A DNA stretch of 64,000 nt, taken from the NCBI GenBank assembly GCA_004352715.1, contig SCFE01000003.1:4261755-4325754 (forward strand), written 5' to 3'. Position 1 is the first letter of the stretch; every line of letters starts with the position of its first letter. This document shows positions 11,458-22,584 of the stretch, one piece after another. Source of the stretch: Hofstenia miamia (Eukaryota > Xenacoelomorpha > Acoela). Below the pieces are notes generated by a model. The model had not been told where the DNA came from and did not search any database. It saw only the letters and a program-made list of their open reading frames with translations. The translations under genes and the position numbers were made by a program.

Positions 11458-12764
11458 TGTAATATCCTCTACCAGGCATTATCACTGTTTATCTACTGTT
11501 ACTTTATAACCTTAGCTGTGTTATTGCGGGTAAGGATTTACTTGTTGTTACTGCTTGACTAGTTTCTTCTGTTAACTTATGTAACCTAGAATTAACTGCT
11601 CACATTTTAGGTGAGGAAGCCATGTGGTAATCTCTCTGATGATCTTCTGATGGGCATCTGCCTGAAGCGGATCTCCACATCCAGTGTCACCCCTCCATCC
11701 AATGCTTGAGCACCACTTCTCAGCTCAATTGACATAACTTATGTGTATCCTACATTAGCTCAGTGCTTACTCAAGGCATGACACNNNNNNNNNNNNNNNN
11801 NNNNNNNNNNNNNNNNNNNNNNNNNNNNNNNNNNNNNNNNNNNNNNNNNNNNNNNNNNNNNNNNNNNNNNNNNNNNNNNNNNNNNNNNNNNNNNNNNNNN
11901 NNNNNNNNNNNNNNNNNNNNNNNNNNNNNNNNNNNNNNNNNNNNNNNNNNNNNNNNNNNNNNNNNNNNNNNNNNNNNNNNNNNNNNNNNNNNNNNNNNNN
12001 NNNNNNNNNNNNNNNNNNNNNNNNNNNNNNNNNNNNNNNNNNNNNNNNNNNNNNNNNNNNNNNNNNNNNNNNNNNNNNNNNNNNNNNNNNNNNNNNNNNN
12101 NNNNNNNNNNNNNNNNNNNNNNNNNNNNNNNNNNNNNNNNNNNNNNNNNNNNNNNNNNNNNNNNNNNNNNNNNNNNNNNNNNNNNNNNNNNNNNNNNNNN
12201 NNNNNNNNNNNNNNNNNNNNNNNNNNNNNNNNNNNNNNNNNNNNNNNNNNNNNNNNNNNNNNNNNNNNNGGCTAATTGAGAGAAAACCCCTACACCTAAC
12301 ATATGTGCACTTTCGTGATCTGGCACAGAGACCGCAGAATCGTTTCCTGTGATGTATCCAGACCACTACTAAACACCACTCGATTAGCTCGACATCGTAC
12401 TAAATATTCAAACCATTAATGTGAAACAAAATAAAAATTCTAAGTAAAATTATTTATCAACTTCTTACAGTGTTTTAATCTATTCATAGTATTTCCAAAA
12501 GAAGTACCTGTTGATTCAAATTTGAACTTTCTGCCAAGATGGCAGCTGAAAATAATGAAAGCATTATTTAGTCAAAAGTATTTTTATCGACAGACACAAA
12601 TATCTCTTTTTTGACACATGTTGTTTCTTAGTTTCATTTTACAAATAAATCTGAAATAATACTAATTGATTTAATTACAATATTTTTAATCAACTTCTTT
12701 TCAATCCTAATCTCTTCTTGCGACGTTTGCAGCTTGTTTCTGATTTCATTTGGGTGATGCTACA
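11458..12764. mobile_element. LTR-like insertion (solo LTR or LTR element) in the integrase
   Basis: The integrase frame is interrupted by a 1,307 bp segment that begins TGTAATATCC and ends GATGCTACA, matching the 5'-TG...CA-3' rule for LTRs. CCAT lies immediately before it (11454-11457) and again immediately after (12765-12768). One CCAT keeps the integrase frame continuous and in line with the family A integrase, which strongly supports a 4 bp target duplication. The interior holds a 485 N gap and AT-rich sequence with no recognisable ORF. A solo LTR is the simplest reading; an element with its body lost in the gap is possible. Confidence 0.6.
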
Positions 12765-13127
12765 CCATGGCTACGCTGGTTCTATTGGTAACAACTACAT
12801 GAAAACACTAAAGAAAACATAGCAAAAACACACAAAACTATGTGTGCTCAAGCCAAAATAGGGGCCATCAACCAAAAACGCCAATTCAACAGGAAAATCT
12901 ATGGAGAACCCCATTCAATTGGCAACAAAGTCTTCATATACACTCCCGGAGTAATTACAAATGAAAAGCAGGTCCACAAACTATCTTTCAACTGGGAAGG
13001 ACCTCGCACAATCACGAAAATATTGCCACACAACAATTACAAACTCAACAATAAAAATCACTCATTTTCAAACCATTAAAAGAATGTCGTGTGGCATACA
13101 GCACACAAGAATATCACAACATAGAAT
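12765..13127 (+). pseudogene. Integrase C-terminal domain, family B
   Basis: Continues the plus-strand integrase after the insertion. The open part 12840-13079 reads GNKVFIYTPGVITNEKQVHK and FNWEGPRTITKILPHNNYKL, the SH3-like C-terminal region that in family A reads SNKVYVFTLIK and KTVWSSPSIITQTLPNNEY. One TAG lies shortly before the open part. Ends at the inversion or insertion breakpoint near 13,128. Confidence 0.75.
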
Positions 13128-13760
13128 TCATAGGCCGGAGTTATATAGTAATTGTAGAGTTGTATTCAGCTCTTTGGCATGTTTGGTGATTGTGGTTGAG
13201 AGTATCAAGATGTCATCAATGTATGTGGCTACGCCTTCAGAGAGTTTGCAATTTTCTTTGGTTAGAATTTTTGTGACATAGTGTTGGAAAGTAGCAGGGG
13301 CGTTACATAATCCAAAGGCCATGTAGAGCCATTCAAATAGGCCATAGGGTGTAATGAAGGCCGTTTTTTTATGTCTTCTTCTCTCATGGGCACCTGCAAA
13401 TAGGCTTTGCACAAGTTGAGTGTGGAGAAGATTTTAAATTTGGCTGCGCTGTACAGGATGTCATCTATGCATGGCAGCGGGTATGCATCCTTAATTGTGA
13501 TGTTGTTGAGTTGCCTTAAATTGGTGCTTTTTGCCCTGCTTTATAAGGACCATTGGTGAGGCATATGGGCTGTGGCTCTTTTGTATGATTCTGTGATTTA
13601 GTAACTCAGATAGAGTTTTGGTGTATTGATCATATAGGTTGGTTGATGTGTCAGTTTATGTGGTATCATTTTTATATGATGTTCGACTTCAACCACTTTT
13701 CCAATGCTTATTTCATTGTTTTTGAAAACCGCGGCATTGTTTCTGATGACATTGTTGATG
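13128..13760 (-). pseudogene. Ty3/gypsy-like RT 5' part, family B
   Basis: Minus-strand RT. From 13,740 down: N-terminal fingers (DAYPLPCIDDILYSAAKF, FSTLNLCKAYLQV), then KTAFITPYGLFEWLYMAFGL, CNAPATFQHYV and TYIDDILIL with both catalytic Asp residues present. It breaks at LLYNSGL; the natural continuation lies at 10,925, some 2.2 kb away across the inverted integrase block. Confidence 0.8.
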
Positions 13761-14560
13761 ATCTCTCATTCTTCCTCTGTGAGATGGAGGTGAGAGTCAG
13801 AAGTTAGTTTTGGAAGGTTTTTCTTGGTGATAGTTGACTTCTCTGGTGATGAGAACAGGACTTGGTTATTCTTTGTCACATACTTTTCTAGGGGCATGCC
13901 TATGATTGTGAAGGCATTGTGCTTTAGTGGAAAAGTTTGATTTGAGTTATTGAGGATTGCAGTGTATCCCATGTTGTTATGGATGGATACAACATTGATG
14001 AGAATGGTTACTAGAGGGTTTTTCATGCCATATAGATTTGTTATTATTGCGTCTCCCTTGAATTTTTTCTTCAGTATTTTTCACTACTTGCCAGTGAAAA
14101 GGCTCCAGTCTTAAGTTTTCAGTTAGGGAGAACTTCAAAGCAGTAGTGCCTTTTGTGGTGAGCAATACTGAGACAATTTTGTCTTCTTGTATAGTTAGCA
14201 TTTTATTTGTATAATCAATGAGACAATTGTTTTTGACTAGGAATTCTCTGCTGATTATCATGTCATAGGGCAGTTGTTGGTCCATCATGTCAATGATGTA
14301 GACATCTTGTTCAAACTTGATGTTGTTGATTGTGATTTTAGCATTTTTCACTGTCTCTTTGATATTAACATAGTCTCCTGATGCGTTTATTAATCTTGTG
14401 TTGTTTAGGGTGATATCTTCTCTTCTCCATCTGATATTATGGGCGCATGTGTCTGACATAATTGTTATTGATGCGCCAGCATCGACTGTTGCTTTAATGT
14501 TGAGGTTGTTGATTGTTATCAGTATCAGGTTTCATTCCAGTAAGTCTGTGACAATAAACA
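13761..14560 (-). pseudogene. Ty3/gypsy-like protease and protease-RT spacer, family B
   Basis: Minus-strand aspartic protease with the active-site motif VDAGASITIMSDTC (about 14455-14500), that is D-A-G rather than the usual D-T/S-G, then RLINASGDYVNIKETV and YDMIISREFLVKNN, which match family A (RLINASGDYIDTKGMI, EVILGNNFLTKN). The downstream spacer 13766-14026 is open and reads into the RT. The frame is open from about 14,540 to 13,977. Confidence 0.8.
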
Positions 14561-15819
14561 GTTCCTTAGCTTGGTCTGGGGCTGATGCCCTTATTCGTTT
14601 AAATCTTCTTCATCGGTGTTAGACTGTTCGTGGTGTTCCAGGTACTCTGCTGTGTAGTAGCCATCCTCATTTACAAGATATATGATTTTCTTGCATTCTG
14701 GTTTCAGTTGACCTTTTTCGCCACATTTTTTGCATTTGACAAAGGGAAAGTCTTCTGGTGTTTCCTTGATTGCCTTTTGTAATTTAGCTTTTTTCGTGGG
14801 TATGCAGCAGGGTTGGAATGAGATTGTAGCTTGGTATCCTCTTTGCCAATTAACCCTTTCCTTGTTTTCTAGAGTGAGTTGTATGATGACTGCATTCTTT
14901 ATGAGGGTGTCAATGTTGTCTTCAATGTCACATTTATTTTCAAATCTTGTTTTCATTGACTGAGGTATCCCAGCATGTATATAGGAATATAGATCTTGAG
15001 GGTAGTACCTGTCTTCTTCTTGAGATAGACGTAGCAGACGATCAACTTTATAAATATAGCTGATGACGTCCTTGTCTTTTTCTAGGCGACATGTGTATAA
15101 TTGCATCTGGTATTGTGTTCTTGTACATTCGTGATCAAAGTGATTGCTCATGGCTCTGACTAGTTTGTCGTAGTTGGCTTTTGTTGTGGCATCAAGATTG
15201 AGGTACACTTGTAGCACTCGATTATTTAAAAAGAGAGGCATTTGAGTGGCTCCATTTTGTTTTGTTCTGTGCTGTTGCACTAGATAGATTTTGAAGAGCA
15301 CTATCCACTCACAGAAGGTTTGTCCTTTTATGTCAAGTTTTCCTGTGAAGGTTTGGGGCATCTTTTGTATTTTTATGTCTGCTTTCATTGGTTGATCTGG
15401 CAACATTGATATTCTTTTCCTTGATCTTGTGTTGAGCGTTGTGTCTGCAGTTTTCAGAGTTGTGGGAGCTGGTGGCGATGGTGGTGGTCTGTGGGCTTGG
15501 CAGCATGACGGCGGCTGCAGTTGTGGTTGAGAGTATGAACCTGAGATTTGTTGTGGTTGCATTAAGGTTGTGACTGTTTCTAATATGTTTTTTTTCAAAA
15601 GACATTTAGGTTTTCCCAAATAGACTACTCTAGATTTCGGAATTGCTTTTGTGTGACATAGTTGGGGTCTGATTGGGGTGACTCAATTTGAGATAAGCAT
15701 TTTTCTAAGTTTTCCATTTTTTCTTCCAATTTAGAAATATGATCGTTTTGATCCATTATGATATACATGAGTTCGGATTTGTTAAGAGTTTTCAAACTTG
15801 AGAGTGTATATCTAACCAT
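14561..15819 (-). pseudogene. Ty3/gypsy-like gag, family B
   Basis: Minus-strand gag in two open parts: 15819-15625 (64 residues with a short coiled-coil-like stretch ISKLEEKMENLEKCL) and 15619-14591 (342 residues). The larger one has a proline-rich N-terminus (PPPSPPAP), a capsid region (YLNLDATTKANYDKLVRAMS) and a knuckle at its C-terminus reading CKKCGEKGQLKPEC, where the zinc-binding His is Gln. Two A/T-rich codons at 15,600-15,640 separate the parts. Largely intact compared with family A gag. Confidence 0.85.
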
Positions 15820-16876
15820 ATTTATGAGGAAGCTGGGAGAGAGGGAGATATACCAGTTGTAACAGACGGTAAGTGTCTAGATTAGTGCGAGAAGGCTTAA
15901 GAATTTATCCAGTAATAGAGTAATAGTTAATACAGTTTGGTATGACGGGTGGCAGAGCTTGGCAAATATAGTAAAACTTATGATTTTGATAAGGTGTCGA
16001 AGTTTAGAGAACCAAAAGAGAGTGTTCTTTGACGTACAATGGTCACCATCTGGCTTCAACATAGCATGCCAGTAAGATAGGCAAAATCATAGTGATAGAA
16101 TAGTATCTAGTCTCGTTATAATACATCTCATGTGACTGCTTAGTAACACTTAAGAATACGTGGCAATTAGTGCCAAAGCAAGACATAAAGCTGCCATCTA
16201 GAATACGCAAATGTCTGGATCAGCTACACCCAAAACTGAACGGGCTTAAAATCCTTCATAGAGTTCCCAGAAAGATCATACACGCCCGAATATGAACTTG
16301 GCCTACTCCCCCTCAGCTTCTAGAAAGTTTAGCTGCTCATGATCATCTCAGTATTAAGCATATATGAGCAAGAGAATGAGCTATCAAACCAAAATATTTT
16401 ATTAATCATTTGCGCACACTGAGGCCCTATATGTACAAAATGATTAAAGCAACGTAATAACCTGCTGGGGCAGAACTAAAAATGTAAAGAACTAAGCGGC
16501 GCAAGCAATGGGTAGATGTAGTGCAGGAACATAGCAGGAATTAGCATGAATTGTGGATGCGACAACTCTCAGTGGCGACAATGTGAATTGCTGTTACGTA
16601 AAGGTCCCGATTGTACAATATATATATATATATACTGTNNNNNNNNNNNNNNNNNNNNNNNNNNNNNNNNNNNNNNNNNNNNNNNNNNNNNNNNNNNNNN
16701 NNNNNNNNNNNNNNNNNNNNNNNNNTATATATATATATATATACTGCGCGTGGGAAACGTTTTGTTCGGAAAAAATTTTGCTGCAAATTTTTATGCAAAA
16801 TTATTAAAGCATTTAAACACATAAAGATTCTTTCGGATTTATCTAGGAACTGTTTTACAGATTCAGATACACCGTC
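15820..16876. other. Unassigned, upstream of family B gag; AT microsatellite and gap
   Basis: On family B's minus strand this is where a leader and 5' LTR would lie, but I cannot define LTR ends or a primer binding site with confidence. It contains a (TA)n run split by an N gap (16639-16725). No supported gene. Confidence 0.5.
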
Positions 16877-18031
16877 GTGGTAGAAAATACGGATTTATCT
16901 AATCAGATACATATTGATGAAATAAACCACCAGAAGATCATTTCCAATTCGCAAAATGCTACAGTCAATTATTCACCTGATGAACAAAACTATGCATTTG
17001 ATATATGGTTCTACAAAAGGAGCTGTTTTAGTGAAAATAATATTCAAAGTGAAAAAAAGAATTACATGATTAACTTACAATATTTATTATATCTTTGTGG
17101 AGATGTTGAGAAAAACCCTGGTCCTGATTGTGAAAACACATCAGAACAAAGCGCAATTTTTATCAATGCACTAGATGAAATTGTTAATACAGTTGATGCA
17201 CTATGTTCTGGACAAACACGTATGTCAAAAGATAATAGAATGAAAATTAGAGGACTCTTTGCAAAAGCAAAAAAACTCTATTATTGATACCATGATGAAT
17301 AAAGATCGCATTATTTCTGATCTAATAAATCGAAATATTACTATGTCTGGCAAGTCATTTGCTGAAGCTACTAATAAAAACTTAGATAGAAAAACAGTTA
17401 TTGTAGATTATTCAAAAGTCATAATAACGCAAAAGGATTTTAGTGGATTTGAGCAAAAAGTTAGTAATGTTTTTCATGATAACAATATTTGTTGTTCACA
17501 TATAAAAGGTTCTAAAAATGACAAAGCAATAAAGCTGTAAATGTTGTTAAATCAATGAAAATTGAAGCAAAAATTGCGAAAAAACGACAGCCAGCAATGA
17601 TCATAAAAAATATTTCAGAATATACACCCGTAGATAATGTATTCCTTAAAATGTTTAAAGCTGATAATTCTGATCTTATTTCAGAGAACACAGATGTTAA
17701 AATTTTGTTTAGTTTTAGAAAGAAATCTGGCTTACAAAATGTAGTTATTCTTGTATTACCTGAATTAAGAAATATTCTTCTTCAAGAGAAAAAGATTAAA
17801 ATTGCTCATCACATATGGGAAATAGCACATTACATGAATCCAAGGCAATGTGCTAAATGTCTAAAGTTTGGTCATAATTTGAAAAAATGTGAAAATGCGG
17901 ACAAATGTAGATATTGTGGAAATGATCATGACTCCAGTCAATGTACATCTAAACCTGATGTAACTAACATGTTTTGTGTTAATTGTCAGAATAAAGGTCA
18001 TGATGCCAGATCAACTACTTGTGGTGTATAA
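16877..18031 (+). pseudogene. LINE ORF1 with 2A motif and three zinc knuckles
   Basis: ORF1 or N-terminal region of a non-LTR retrotransposon, in three frames (16877-17287, 17259-17540, 17555-18031), so at least two frameshifts. Residues about 71-83 read YLCGDVEKNPGPD, an exact match to the D(V/I)ExNPGP consensus for ribosome-skipping 2A peptides (core 17099-17125). The C-terminus has a CCHC triplet: CAKCLKFGHNLKKC, then CRYCGNDHDSSQC, then CVNCQNKGHDARSTTC. The last is typical of nucleic-acid-binding LINE ORF1 proteins of the CR1/jockey type. Endonuclease follows in the same orientation. The start is the first ATG of the open frame and uncertain. Confidence 0.8.
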
Positions 18032-18109
18032 GACATGCTTTAGATAAATTAATTCGTTTTACGGATTGGGGTTGTTTTCCACCTCCAAATCTAGATTGAC
18101 TAGCCAAAT

Positions 18110-19062
18110 CAAACTCTTTATCAGCACATATTATATATTATTGTAATGCACAATCTCTTTCTAACAAAATTAATGAATTCCCAGTTACTTTAAGAAAATA
18201 CAATGTTGATGTTGCAATTATATGTGAAACATGGGCACATGATTATAACAGAAAATTAACAGTTTCAAGCTTGTCAAGCAAGTGAAGGTGGTGGTGTATC
18301 TATGTACCTATGTGCGAAATGGTCTAACGGCACAAGAAATCTTTAAAGTAGTAAATGATGATGGTGAAATTATTGGAGTTACCATAACTGAGAATGAATT
18401 TATTACCTTGTATGTTGGTGTGTATATGGCCAACTGATATATATATACACTTGAAGCATATCAAGCTTTTGAAGAATTTATTATTGCTAATGTGTATAAA
18501 CCAACAACAAAAATGAAAAAATTTCAAAGACTTGTTGTTGCAGGTGATTTCAATATGTGTCCAATAAACAACTTAACTTCACAATTTGATTCGAAAAACA
18601 TTGTTAATTTTCCAACTAGACCTAAGAGCTATCTTGAGAAAATCATTGTAACATCACCAAACATTTATAAAGAAGCAACTAAACTTCCAAATCTTGGAAT
18701 ATCCGATCATTGTGCTATACTAGTTAAACCATCAGAAAAAAAGAAGAAAATCGTTGAACATTATACTTCTCTTTTTGATAAATGGGAATGTCATCATAAA
18801 AACGTCGAAATGTTTTTACTAAATTATAATTGGTATAATCTTGCATTAATTGAAAATGTTGATATACAAACAGAAGCAATATACAATATCATAAATCAAG
18901 CGTTTTTGTTGTATCCAAAAAAGAAAATTATTATTACCAATAAAGACCCACTGTGGATGACACCATATATAAAGTGGTTAGTAAATCAAAAACACATTGC
19001 AAATCGTCATGGTAATAAAACTANAAATTTAAGGCCACAATATACACCATCTAATTCCTAAT
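18110..19062 (+). pseudogene. LINE apurinic/apyrimidinic endonuclease domain, decayed
   Basis: Broken frames with AP-endonuclease hallmarks: YCNAQSLSNKINEF, VDVAIICETWAHDY, LVVAGDFNMCPINN (18535-18575) and LGISDHCAILV (about 18695-18725). This is the nicking enzyme of LINE target-primed insertion. The open part 18492-19061 continues into the region before RT (LWMTPYIKWLVNQKHIANRHG). A single N at 19,024 marks a join. Confidence 0.75.
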
Positions 19063-19089
19063 ATACGAGGAAATCAAAGAAAAGTTAAA

Positions 19090-19365
19090 ATAACCTTCTA
19101 TATTTCTTATTTTGGAAGTTTTTGGAAGTTAAAGAAAGTTAAGGTAGTCCCGGTAGTTGTAGGAGCACTAGGAGCAGTGAGTAAGAAGCATAAGAGATAC
19201 TTGGAGGAGTTGGGAGTGTCAAAGTGGGGAGGAGCAGTAGCACAGAAGGCAGCATTGTTAGGAACAGCTAGAGTCGTGAGGAAAGCTCTCAGACTCCTTG
19301 GGAACTGGTGAGTTCCCTGAGCTGAGAGAGATACCAGCATGAAGCGGTGAGAAAGAAATGAAATA
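19090..19365 (+). pseudogene. LINE 3'-terminal fragment (C-terminal tail of ORF2)
   Basis: In one plus frame: VVPVVVGALGAVSKKHK, KYLEEL-like text, VAQKAALLGTARVVRKAL. This conserved tail closes ORF2 in one widespread group of animal LINEs; I recognise it from memory of the pattern. It ends in (AAT)n, which is also the tail of the minus-strand LINE that follows. Confidence 0.6.
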
Positions 19366-20032
19366 ATAATAATAATAAATAACGCTTTATTTCCTGAAAA
19401 ATATAAATTTGTAATTGTAAGCCGGAAAGGGGGAAATGGCTGACAATAAGGCATACAAGAGTTTAAAGAAAGTTGAAGTTGTTAATCAAAAATGCACTAT
19501 TAAGTAGTCTTGATTCCATTGGGATGAACGAATTCGATATAATGTAGTTCTGCAATGTATCAAATTGTAGGTAGATCGAGTGGCACTACTTCTAGAAATA
19601 GAACACTTTAAATCACTATTTAATGGATGTGAGCAATCATTTCCAATTAGCTGGATTGTTTTTATAATTTGACTGATATGTTCATAAAGCATATACTTGT
19701 CCAGACATGATATTCTAGCAAACATTCTGATGGGTTTTCGTAACTGTTTTTTCTGTTGTTTATTTAAAAAAGCCACCCAAACTTTCGCAGCATATACATA
19801 ATGACATAGTAAATATTGTTTGAATATGTACATTTTCATTTCTTCATTCACGTATTGAATAAAGAATGCTGGCTGCTTACATTTTAAAGATAACATTTTT
19901 TATTATATTGTTAACTTGATCTTGCCATCTAAGATTTTTATCAAGTATTATCCCAAGATATTTAAGATGTGAAACACGAACGACATCTTCATTATTAATG
20001 TTTAGTGGTTGTTCATTCATTAATGATAAGTT
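19366..20032 (-). pseudogene. LINE 3' end, RT C-terminal part
   Basis: Minus-strand LINE fragment with AATAAA and (TTA)n at its 3' end near 19,366-19,390. The upstream part 20,030-19,900 reads HLKYLGIILDKNLRWQDQV, then the open frame 19896-19486 gives the thumb and tail (YAAKVWVAFLNKQQ, IRMFARISCLDKYMLYEHI, RSTYNLIHCRTTLYRIR). 5'-truncated at 20,032, as LINE insertions usually are. Confidence 0.7.
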
Positions 20033-21063
20033 ATGTCATTGCGAATATTGATAAAATCCATTTCAAAAGTTTTTGATGAATTGATATATAAGTTTTTGAG
20101 TGCTGATAAAATACATATTGAAAGAAATTATAACACACTGTCAGTTACAGAACAAGAAGTTTTTAGTTATCTAAAGTCCATTAAATTATCAAAAAGCTCG
20201 GGAATATTTCCTTCTTGGTTTTGGCGGCGTCAAGCTCTTGCATTAGCATTACCAATATGCATCATCTGGAACAATAGTTTACATCAACAAAGTTTTCCGG
20301 CTTTATGGAAGATTAATACTATTTGCCCACTACCTAAAGTGAATGTTGTTAAAGTTTGTAAAGAGTTGCAGCCTATTGTTATTACAGAAGCTCCTGCTAA
20401 ATTATTTGANAAATACATATTGAAAGAAATTATAACACACTGTCAGTTACAGAACAAGAAGTTTTTGGTTATCTAAAATCCATTAAATTATCAAAAAACT
20501 CGGCAATATTTCCTTCTTGGTTTTGGCGGCGTCAAGCTCTTGCATTAGCATTACCAATATGCATCATCTGGAACAATAGTTTACATCAACAAAGTTTTCT
20601 GGCTTTATGGAAGATTTATACTATTTGCCCACTACCTAAAGTGAATGTTGTTAAAGGTTGTAAAGAGTTGCGGCATATTGTTATTACAGAAGCTCCTGCT
20701 AAATTATTTGAACAATTTCTTGATAGCATTTATGGTTCTATTATTGGAACAGCTTTTGGCAATGACCAATTTGCTTACACACCAGGAAAATCTGCTGATC
20801 AAGCATTAACAGTATTACTCTCTTTATGGAGAAAACCATTGATATAAAACCTTCAGTATTTAGCATTGTTATGTTTTACTATCATGGCATTTAACATGGT
20901 GGATATAGATATTATTTTAGAAAGACTTAAGAACATTGGTGATATAGACTCATTAAAATGGTATGAGAGCTTTTTAACAAAAAGACAAACTCAAACAAAA
21001 TTAGGTGATGTAATTTCTTCTATCAGAGAAAAATCATGTGGGCTTTATTTGAGTTGGCAATAG
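20033..21063 (+). pseudogene. LINE RT, fingers and palm, with internal false-looking duplication
   Basis: Plus-strand RT: VFSYLKSIKLSKSSGIFPSW, WKINTICPLPKV, PIVITEAPAKLFE, FAYTPGKSADQALT, then FNMVDIDIILERL (motif A region). The first ~300 bases (20109-20409) are repeated almost identically after a single N (20411-20711). A stop at 20,845 and frame changes make it non-functional. Same family as 21364-22580 and 23711-24588. Confidence 0.75.
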
Positions 21064-21109
21064 AAATATCTTTGGATTTGATGAAAAATTGGTTGGCAAT
21101 GTCACTTTT

Positions 21110-21350
21110 AAGAGAAGCAAGCAGAATAATAAATTGGCTTTCCATGGATTATATCTATTAATTGATGGACATCATTTAATTGAAGAAATAATGAAACTGG
21201 TAGGAGTTTATAGTAAATTAAACATTTTTCAAGTTTGTCTATATCTGTGGAGTTTGCATACCAAATAGGAGAGGCATAAAATAAACTTGGTATGATAATC
21301 GATTTAAATAATTTAAATTTAGTAGATGATGGTAGACTTGAAATTAAATA
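21110..21350 (-). pseudogene. LINE C-terminal fragment
   Basis: Minus-strand piece (SIIIPSLFYASPIWYANSTD, YYKLLPVSLFLQLNDVHQL) nearly identical to part of the minus-strand LINE at 26520-26800, with an internal deletion. It ends at a (TA)n run next to a single N at 21,363. An insertion or a misplaced contig end. Confidence 0.7.
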
Positions 21351-21363
21351 TATATATATATAN

Positions 21364-22094
21364 CAGAAGGCATTTAATATGGTGGATATAGATATTATTT
21401 TAGAAAGACTTAAGAACATTGGTGATATAGACTCATTAAAATGGTATGAGAGCTTTTTAACAAAAAGACAAGCTCAAACAAAATTAGGTGATGTAATTTC
21501 TTCTATCTGAGAAAAATCACGTGGGCTTCCAGAAGGTACAGTTGCAGGACCAAAATTATTCCCTCTAATGTTGAATGACTTACAACGAATTTTTTCAACT
21601 AATCAATTTGTTAAGTTCGCAGATGATCTTACTGGAACTTTCTTTTGCAATCCACAATTGGAAGCTGAAAATGTGCTTCAACATGCAAATGAAAATGAAC
21701 TAAAATTAAACTTAGAGAAAACATCTGAAATAAGGAAATATTGAGAGTAGAAGAAACCACATTACTAGGTGAAATAATCGACTCAACATTAAATATGAAA
21801 AAGGAAATAGAAAAACGTATTTCAGTAGGTCATCGCCTTCTAATATTTTTAAGGCATTTAAAATATATGGGTTGTACACAGTCTCAATTAAATATTGCCT
21901 ACCACAGCTACATTGAATCAAAACTTGTTTATGCACCATTAGCAATGGCTGGTTCATCTATTGAAAAATTAGATATAATTGCTTTGAAAGCTTCAAAAAT
22001 AATTGGAAAAACACAAAAACTTCCATCTAAAATAATTAATTCTCATATTCTTAAAACCTTCTTAAATGCCCGTTCCAATGCCACACATCCATTN
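21364..22094 (+). pseudogene. LINE RT palm and thumb
   Basis: Starts after a single N by repeating the motif A region (FNMVDIDIILERL) found at 20,885. It continues with GLPEGTVAGPKLFPLMLNDL, then VKFADDLTGTFF (catalytic FADD intact), and after a small deletion the thumb TTLLGEIIDSTLNMKKEIEK. A TGA at 21,508 interrupts it. It ends at a single N, after which thumb sequence restarts. Confidence 0.8.
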
Positions 22095-22584
22095 GCCTTC
22101 TAATGTTTTTAAGGCATTTAAAATATATGGGTTGTACACAGTCTCAATTAAATATTGCCTACCACAGCTATATTGAATCAAAACTTGTTTATGCACCATT
22201 AGCAATGGCTGGTTCATCTATTGAAAAATTAGATGTTATTGCTTTGAAAGCTTCAAAAATAATTGGAAAAACACAAAAACTTCCATCTAAAATAATTAAT
22301 TCTCATATTCTTAAAACCTTCTTAAATGCCCGTTCCAATGCCACACATCCATTACACAAACTTGTTGCTGATTTATCATTTTCAGTTTCAAAAAGAAAAA
22401 ATTACATAAGACTTCCTTCAATACGAACCAATCATGGAAAAAGAACATTTGCTTATCAAGGTGCTTCTTTATATAATAAATTATTGTAACACTGATAACG
22501 GAGTTTGTAAATACTGTATACTTTTATTGCTCAGTCATATGAGCATAATAAACATACTACTACTACTACTACTACTACTACATT
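22095..22584 (+). pseudogene. LINE RT thumb and 3' end with (CTA)n tail
   Basis: Duplicates 21836-22093 and then continues to the natural ORF2 stop at 22,489 (LHKLVADLSFSVSKRKNYI, GKRTFAYQGASLYNKLL). The 3'UTR is only about 50 bases and ends AATAAACATA(CTA)n at 22,543-22,581. Microsatellite tails instead of poly(A) are normal for the CR1/L2 group. Confidence 0.8.

Noticed and set aside
11760-12366. Long ORFs across 11.8-12.3 kb
   Set aside because: Again made of Ns; the flanking real sequence belongs to the LTR-like insertion.
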